Below, in pieces: positions 51,845 through 58,683 of a stretch of DNA of 58,683 bases. The DNA comes from Candidatus Altimarinota bacterium (GTDB taxonomy: Bacteria; Patescibacteriota; Gracilibacteria; BD1-5; UBA2023): the NCBI GenBank assembly GCA_023260135.1, contig JALQWG010000003.1, positions 1-58,683 on the forward strand, in the 5' to 3' direction. A program made the translations under genes and the position numbers. Under the pieces are notes generated by a model, which was given only the letters and a program-made list of their open reading frames with translations, was not told the origin of the DNA and did not search any database. Within the stretch, counting starts at the first letter, position 1; each line of letters starts with the position of its first letter.

Positions 51845-54800
51845 TTATTCAAAATTACGATCTCCGTATTTCTTAATCTGAGAAAATTCATCTTTCCTCG
51901 TTTTCTCCCAATTTCATTTTCCATATTTTTCATCCATGAGCCTTCTTGAGAAGTCTTTTCAGCTTTCTCACTGATATGGTCTTTCTCAGTTTGTCCAACT
52001 TGGAATATCGTTCGCTCTTTCTTTTCAACTTAATCATGATTTTGTTTTTTTGTATTCTGGTTTTCAATTACTTCCTCAACCCCCATCACTCTTCGCCGTC
52101 ATATATGTACCCACACCAAGGGCAGTGGCAGATAATCAAGCAGCTCAACAACTTACTCAAGCAGTGACTGAAGAAGGTAAACAAAGAGTAAAAGACAGAG
52201 TTCATGCTCATCATGTGGCGAGAGCAACTCCTCCAGCATACGTCACACATGATAGTGTAACAGATGTTGTTGCAGCACATGTAGGTCAAGTGGCAGCTAA
52301 CCCAGTTGCTCATCATACTATTAGAGCTTTTCAGAGAATAGAGTTGATCAAGTCTAGATTATCTCCTACTATGGCAATAATATCATAAGCAGAAGTTGAT
52401 ATAATGGGCTTTCATTCCAATCCGAATCTATCCGTAAAATTGAGTGGATTATTCTTCACGTATGTATACAGATTGATTTGATCCTTCTGCCCTATCGAGT
52501 CTCTGGATATAAATCTACCAATTTCTGGACTGTAGTATCTTGCACGAAGATAGTAGAGTCCTGTTTCCCTATCATATTCACGTCAGGTGAAAAGTCGAGT
52601 ATTTCCATAGAGATTACTTACAGAGTCCACACTCGTGAGAGTTCCAGTTTCTGTGATGATATATGGTTTACCGAAACTGTCATACGTATACTGTTGGAGT
52701 ATATTTCCAGAATTATCACTTATTCCTATTACACTTCCAAGATGGTTTACATGGTAGTAGTATCTCTTCGTAGTAACTCCTGTACTGGAATTTATTGTAG
52801 TGTTACAATCTGAGATTATAGATGAATATCCGTAATTTGTGAATTCAGAACTGTATGGCAATACTCTCACCTGACAGAATGTTATCTTGTCTTGGTTGGT
52901 AGATTCCTGTGCATCATACGCAATGAGATTGTCTGTACCAATTCCGTTAATATATTCCTTCTTTAATACCAATCCTCATACATTGCGGATTTCTTGGATG
53001 ATGTTATCTCCTGAGTAGATATACTGGATAGTTTCAGTTGGTGTGGTTTTCTGGATTCGTCTTCAGAGAATGTCGTATTGGTATTGAGCTATGGTTGTAC
53101 CACTTTGGGTGACTTGAACTAATCTGTTATTGTAATCGTATGTGTATGTTCTACTTCCATCATTTTTCAGATTCCCATTACTGTCGTAGGTGTAGGTTTT
53201 ATTCGTTGTTGCTCCTGTCTGGCTCGTGTATTGGTCGATCGTGTTCGTAGTGTAGTTGCTACTTGCATCGGTTTTCCTGTTTCAGGTTTTGTCATAGGTG
53301 TAAGATTCAGCGTTCTGATTCACGCTTCCAGTACTCATTGGAGTTGCAGAGAGGAGTCTCTTGAGTCCATCATATCCGTAGTTCTTGATACCATCACTCG
53401 TGATGAGAGATGAGTCATCATACGTATAATTGTATGGTGTGATTCCTGCTCCAGCATGTATACTCGCGAGTCTCTGGAGAGTATCATGGGTGTAGTTCGT
53501 AGTTCTACCGTTGCCATAGGCGAGATTAGCAAGAGTGAGACCAGAGTATCCATAGTTTGCTACTGTAGTTCCACTATATCCTACAGTCGTATTGCGGTTC
53601 AGGGCATCATAGGTGTAAGTCTGGACTTGTCCGTCTGGATGCGTGAGGGTCGTGAGGTTGGAGTTGTTGTCGTAGGTGTAGCCTATTGTTTTTGTCTGTC
53701 ATGATGCAGTAAGACTCGGAGAGATAGTCTCGGTTTCACTGGTGAGGCGAGAGAGGGAGTCGTAGACTAGAGCGAGTGCCGATATCTGATTTCCCGACTC
53801 TGAATTGGTTCCACTCGTGAGACGATTGAGTTGATCATAGGAGTATGTCTCACTCGTAGTTCCAGTGACTCCACTTCCTGTCGAGATAGCTCGACTCGTG
53901 AGACGATTCCTATTGTCGTAGGTATTGGTTGTGGTAGTATTGTTTTGATCTGTCTTGGTGGTGAGATTTCCACTTTTGTCGTAGGTGTATGTAGTATGGG
54001 TTGCATCTGGGAGAGTCACCTTCGTATTGCGATTGATAGCATCATAGGTATACGTCGTGGTGTGAGACTCTGGGTCAGTGATGGTGGTGAGATTGGATCG
54101 GTCATCATAAGTCATCGTAGTAGTGATAGCCTGTCCGCTCAGGTATTCCGTCTCGGTGAGTGGGAGACCACGGTAGTCACGAGTATAGGTGGTGAGTCTG
54201 CCTTGTTCATCGGTTGTACTCGTGATATAGCCGAGTTGGCTGTAGGCGAGGAATTGAGACTTCCCCACTGTGTCGGTTGTACTCGTGAGACGTCCGTCAT
54301 GGTCGTAGGTGTAGGTGGTAGAGATTATACCAGTACCTGAAACTGGAGTGAGAGTTGTAGAGGTCTTTAGATCACGCTTGTTGTAGGTGAGAGTTTGTTC
54401 GTTTCCGAGAGCGTCTCTGATAACCGTATTGTTCCCTCTCGTATCGTAAGTATAGGTGGTGGTATTGTTGTTCGCATCGATAGTTTGCTTCTGCTCAAAG
54501 TCCTTGGTATACACGATACTCTTTTCGATAGCCCCAGTATTACTCACTGGATCGAGGTAGGAGATGGTTTTGACTGGATGAGCGAGACCATCGTAGACAG
54601 TACGAGTTTTGGATAGGGCCAATCATGTGTTCGTATAGGTAGTGAGGGTATCTATAGTATTGTCTGGGTTGTAACTCGTAGTGATATAGGAACCATCTGG
54701 ATATGTAGTCCGGATTCTCCGATCATAGAGATCATAGGCATAACTCATCGTATAGCCTCGTGGATCTGTAGTACTCGTGAGATTGTTATTACTGTCGTAT

Positions 54801-57800
54801 GTATATGTCGTCACGATATCCTGTGAGCTATCTCATGGCACCATGATAATACGCTCCTCTATTGGACGTGAGAATTCATTGTATACGTAGGTAGTGGTAG
54901 CACCGTTGCCTATCTTTTTACTCTGGATATTCCCATTGGCATCATAGGTGTAGCTCGTGAGGACTGTCGCCCCTTCACTCGTCTCAGTGAGAGTACTCGT
55001 GAGGTGATCGAGATCATCATAGTAATAATAAGTATCCATACTCATTCCCCCGGAGAGATAGCGAGTCTCTCGGGTTTTGTTGTTGTTGGCATCATAGGCA
55101 TAACTCGTCACGATGCCCTCTGCGGTAGTACCTGTAGCGACGAGATCCCACGGAGTGTAGGTGTAGATCTGAGTATAACCATCACCATCTGTAGTTGTGA
55201 GGACGCGTCCGTATGGAGTAGTAGTGAATGTACCGGTGCTCATCTCTCCCCCATTTCCTCTCGTGAGAGTAGCTATCTGACCTCCAGAGTAGGTAGTGCG
55301 AGTGACCTTGCCTTCTGGGGTGGTTATACTAGAGAGGAGTCCGTTCGAGAGATAGGTGGAGTTTGTTGTGATAGTTGTTGTATATCCTGTAGCACTCGTA
55401 CTGCTCGTAGTTTTAGCCGTGAGATTCCCTTTTCCATCACGAATATAGTTGATAGTCTTTCCACTTGGGAGTGACTCTGAGAGCAGCTCATTTCGGTTAT
55501 TATAAGAATATGATGTCAGGATTACTCATGCGTAGTCACTTCCATTAATGTCACTTTTCAGTCTCTTCTCGATAAGGTTTCCACTTCCATCATAGATGTA
55601 TTTGTATCCGTTCCCTCGTGGACGAGCTTCTTTGGTGATGAGTCCGCCACTATACTCATAACTATAGGTTACCGAATTTGTCTCTGTAGGATTGTAGTAC
55701 TTGATGCTTGTATTATTTCCATTCGCGTCATAAGTGTATTCAGTCTTGTGTCCGAGACGATCGATAACTGTATTCTTGCTGATAGTATTTCCCGAGAGAG
55801 TATATGCATAGGTGAGGGTACCTGTTCCATACTTTTGTGTCGAGACTCGATCACCGGCATCATATGTATTGGTTACATAGATTTGTCATTTTGCATCTAT
55901 GAGCCGCACGAGATTGTGTGCTAGAACTCCACTCGAGGTTGTCAGATATTCGAATCCAATAGTTTTGGTAGCACCAGTAGCATTGGTGAGGGTGATATTT
56001 TTGAGATCATATATATTCCCAGAACTTGTTGATCCTGTATAGTAAACAAAATCTGTTTTTCTCCCTGAAAAATCTGTTACCGTCTTGAGTCTATTATGAT
56101 CATAGTATGAGTAATTCATGGTGCGCCCGAGAGTATCCGTAACACCAGAGAGGTAACCTCCAGAATAGGAAAAATTCAAAGTATTACCATTGATATCTCG
56201 TATCTGCGAGACTCGATTGCTAGTATTAAAGGTGGTTACATGACCATCTTCATATTGGATACTATAGATACTACCACTCTGGATGAGTGCTGCACGGAGC
56301 CCCTCATTGCGGAGATATACACTTCCACTTTTGATGAATCGAAAGGTTCCCAGTTGCCCATTGTAGTAGAGAACATTACCATTGGTTTCTCCAGAGAGGT
56401 ATTGATTGTAATTATGATCCCAATTGAATCCGAGAGGACCGTTATAATCAGCTTGATTTTTGTACTTCACCTTGAGTTCGTACGGGAGCCCAATTCCTGG
56501 AACGCTCATGAGAGTATTGTCGTATGTGAATTCTCATGTAGCGAGATGAACTGGATCTCAGAGATTATTTTCCAATTTTTTATTCACTCCTGGATCTATC
56601 CCCTCGACTAGACATCTATTGTTAGAATCCCAACTAAATACATCTGGTCATGAGTTCGGAAAATATGTAGCTGTTGGATTGGTAGCGAAATAGGAGTTGG
56701 AATACGGAACACTCGTATTGTTGGAGATAGTTGTAGTAGATCCAGTTCAATCATTATAGAGATCTTGGATTTCAGAAGCAGAGAGGGCACGGTTGTAGAT
56801 GCGAACATCTCCTATGTTACCATTCCAGAATCCGCCACCAGAGACATGACTCCCTATATACGGATAGGCGGCACCACTCGTAGACCCAAGTCACGAAACT
56901 GTAGAAGTTGTCTTGAGAACATTGTCTATATACAAGTTGAGTGTAGTTCAACTCTTTGTTCCAACGATAAAATGCCACTGATTATCATTATAAGCTTGAC
57001 TTACTGCAGCAGTCGCATTAACTCCTCATGCACGAACTTGGAAGCCAATATCCCCATTCACCAAGAGCCTTTTTCCGAGAAACCAGGCATTATTTGAAGC
57101 ATTATACCTCGCAGCAATATATGTTTCGATATTTTGACTTTCAGAGAATCGAACCCAAGCAGCTACAGTAAATCCATTTCCAACCTCCAGAGAAGTGGTA
57201 TTTGGTAATCGTATATTAGAACTTCCGCTAAAAGCCCCAACCATACCAAGTATTGAATCTTGTTGATAACTCATATTCGTAGGCGTTCCATTATTTCCAT
57301 TCCCACTTGTATCATTGGCATTACCATCGAGTTTCCACTCTCAGACAAGTCCACTTGTTGGTACAGCCATTGCCTGAAAAGAACCAGAAAGACCCTGGAA
57401 TAAAGTCTGATACTCATCGTATGTATATACCTGCACCTGACTCAGGTCTGCATGAGAAAAATCTATCGTATCAGGATAGAGGCTATTTCCATAGATGATT
57501 CCATTTTGCTGAAATATCCCAGAATAATAACTATAGCTACTGTAGTCAATCGGCGGAGAGATAGACTCCAGTACTCCAGAAAAGGTAGATCCACTCAGTG
57601 TCTCTCCTGAAGCAGTAGTGACTCCAGAACTCGTATCAACTCCTGGATTGGCTAGAGTAAGTCATGAATAGGATTGGATACTGGATAGTATATCCGCATA
57701 GCTCATATCCGGATTCTGCTCGAGCTCGGTTGCTATGATTCCTGCAACAATCGGAGCAGAAAATGATGTTCCATCCTTGGTGATATATCCACCACCGAGA

Positions 57801-58683
57801 GTGGAGGTATAGATATCTACTCATGGGGCATAGACATCCACGAGAGCCCCATGGTTAGAAAATATTGCTCTTGTACCATCATGACTACTCGATCCGACGG
57901 TGATGGCATCTGTACATGCAGCAGGGAGGGTATTATTCACTTCTTGTCCCATATTCCCAGCTGCGACTACCGTAATAGTTCCGCTACTCTTGAGATTTGT
58001 GATTGCCTGACAGATAGGACTCATTGTCGGATCTCAGGCCAATCCACCGAAACTCATATTGATTATCGGGATACGTTGTTCTCCTACATATGAGAGTGCC
58101 TCGAGAACATCATAGCTCGTACCGAGTCCACTCGCATCGAGCACCTTGAGAGAGATGATATCAGTATCTGGATTGACTCCGAATATACCACCACCATTGA
58201 TAGCCGCTCCGAGAACTCCGGCAACTTGTGTCCCATGACCGTTATCATCTATTCAGCCACTTGCTCCACTGATAAAATCATAAGAGAGCACCGAGTTATA
58301 GTTGCTCATGAGATCAGGATGGGTAGTATCAATACCAGTATCGAGAATAGCAACTTTGATTTTTTCACTCGGAGATGTGTCTGAGATTCCACTCGGGACT
58401 CAGAGTCTACCCATCCACCAGAGCTGATCGATGGATTCCCCAGTGAGATACTCAGGACTCGCAGATACCTGAAACACCTCAGGCTCAACTACATTGTATC
58501 ACGATACTTGATCAGGAATAATTCCACTGTCTATTTTCCCAAATTCAGTAACAAAGTCCGGTCTCTCTGAAGAGAGGTATACCATATAGAGGTTTTCTCA
58601 GACCTTTTTCACTTTTGCTGGTTTTGGTGTACCTTTCGAAAAATCTAATACAACTTTATCGATGCTACCAGTAGATTGCACGA
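51845..58683 (-). CDS. giant Rhs-repeat polymorphic toxin with subtilase and LamG-like domains, 5' end beyond the window
   Basis: At least 2279 residues; the N-terminus lies right of the window. In order, numbering from the edge: an S8 peptidase with Asp in AILDTGIDTTHPDL (near 110), His in DNGHGTQVAG (near 150) and Ser in KDGTSFSAPIVAG (near 300); a LamG/concanavalin-like domain (VGEWKLDGNANDTSGNGNNG, near 447-640); a DUF6531-like entry (DPVHLATGEF); YD/Rhs repeats such as TYTYDSNNNLTSTTDPRGY from about 760 to 2030; the core end LFTGREYDRETGLYYLRARYY near 2030; then about 200 variable residues ending SGKERANDIPSWTNGERPYQ and FSQIKKYGDRNFE. Rhs proteins encapsulate and deliver a C-terminal toxin to neighbouring cells. 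The final domain resembles the tail of many other Rhs toxins, from memory. UGA is sparse here. Stop TAA at 51845. Confidence 0.9.

Noticed and set aside
53831-54340. A 169-codon plus-strand frame in the Rhs region
   Set aside because: Antisense shadow of the Rhs repeats; its Ser/Gly/Val pattern mirrors the repeated codons.

Overview
The window comes from a bacterium that reads UGA as glycine (translation table 25). That code is known from the candidate phyla Gracilibacteria (BD1-5) and Absconditabacteria (SR1). Nearly every recognisable gene is broken by TGA in the standard code but continuous when TGA is read as Gly, often at invariant glycines: FtsE LSGGE, MurI DSGLGG, RNase HI GNPG, NUDIX LPKGH, PheS QVEG. 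No gene here ends in TGA; all end in TAA or TAG. All coordinates below use this reading. No tRNA, rRNA, CRISPR array or insertion sequence was found, and no stretch above 300 bases lacks a gene.

Layout. 1-5535: a PRPP and NAD salvage block (class II-like PRPP synthetase, a MazG-like/APRT fusion, a TrmB-type regulator, PncB, PncA) with two palindromic operator candidates upstream of pncA. 5710-15291: an F-type ATP synthase locus in the order atpB-E-F-H-A-G, then four unrelated genes (SixA-like phosphatase, RNase HI, barnase-type RNase, SpoU methyltransferase), then atpD-C. 15390-21114: two tandem very large proteins of unknown function. 21323-28581: an MBL-derived protein, a NUDIX hydrolase, dnaN, pheS, a 126-bp palindrome, an AAA-type ATPase, a GlmU-like nucleotidyltransferase, rplA with an L1-type leader, and a pentapeptide-like protein.

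28644-30534: rsmH, an FtsL-like protein and recR. 30739-41611: a plus-strand cell-envelope operon (LytR-CpsA-Psr protein, class A PBP, FtsE-like ATPase, lipid flippase, giant membrane glycosyltransferase-like protein). 41628-48073: murD, a divergent RelA/SpoT-like protein whose start codon overlaps that of murD, murI, a MraZ-like protein, secD and an HD hydrolase. Peptidoglycan synthesis is thus well represented.

48109-58683: a polymorphic toxin locus. A giant Rhs protein (subtilase, LamG-like lectin, Rhs repeats, C-terminal toxin-like domain) runs off the right edge. Downstream lie two immunity-like genes, then two displaced start-less Rhs C-terminal cassettes, each followed by a small membrane-protein gene. 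This is the most interesting system in the window: an interchangeable toxin/immunity array in a UGA-recoded, probably host- or prey-associated lineage.

About ten sigma-70-like promoters with mostly 16-bp spacing and several terminators were found by eye. Family calls rest on motifs recognised by reading; no database search was run.
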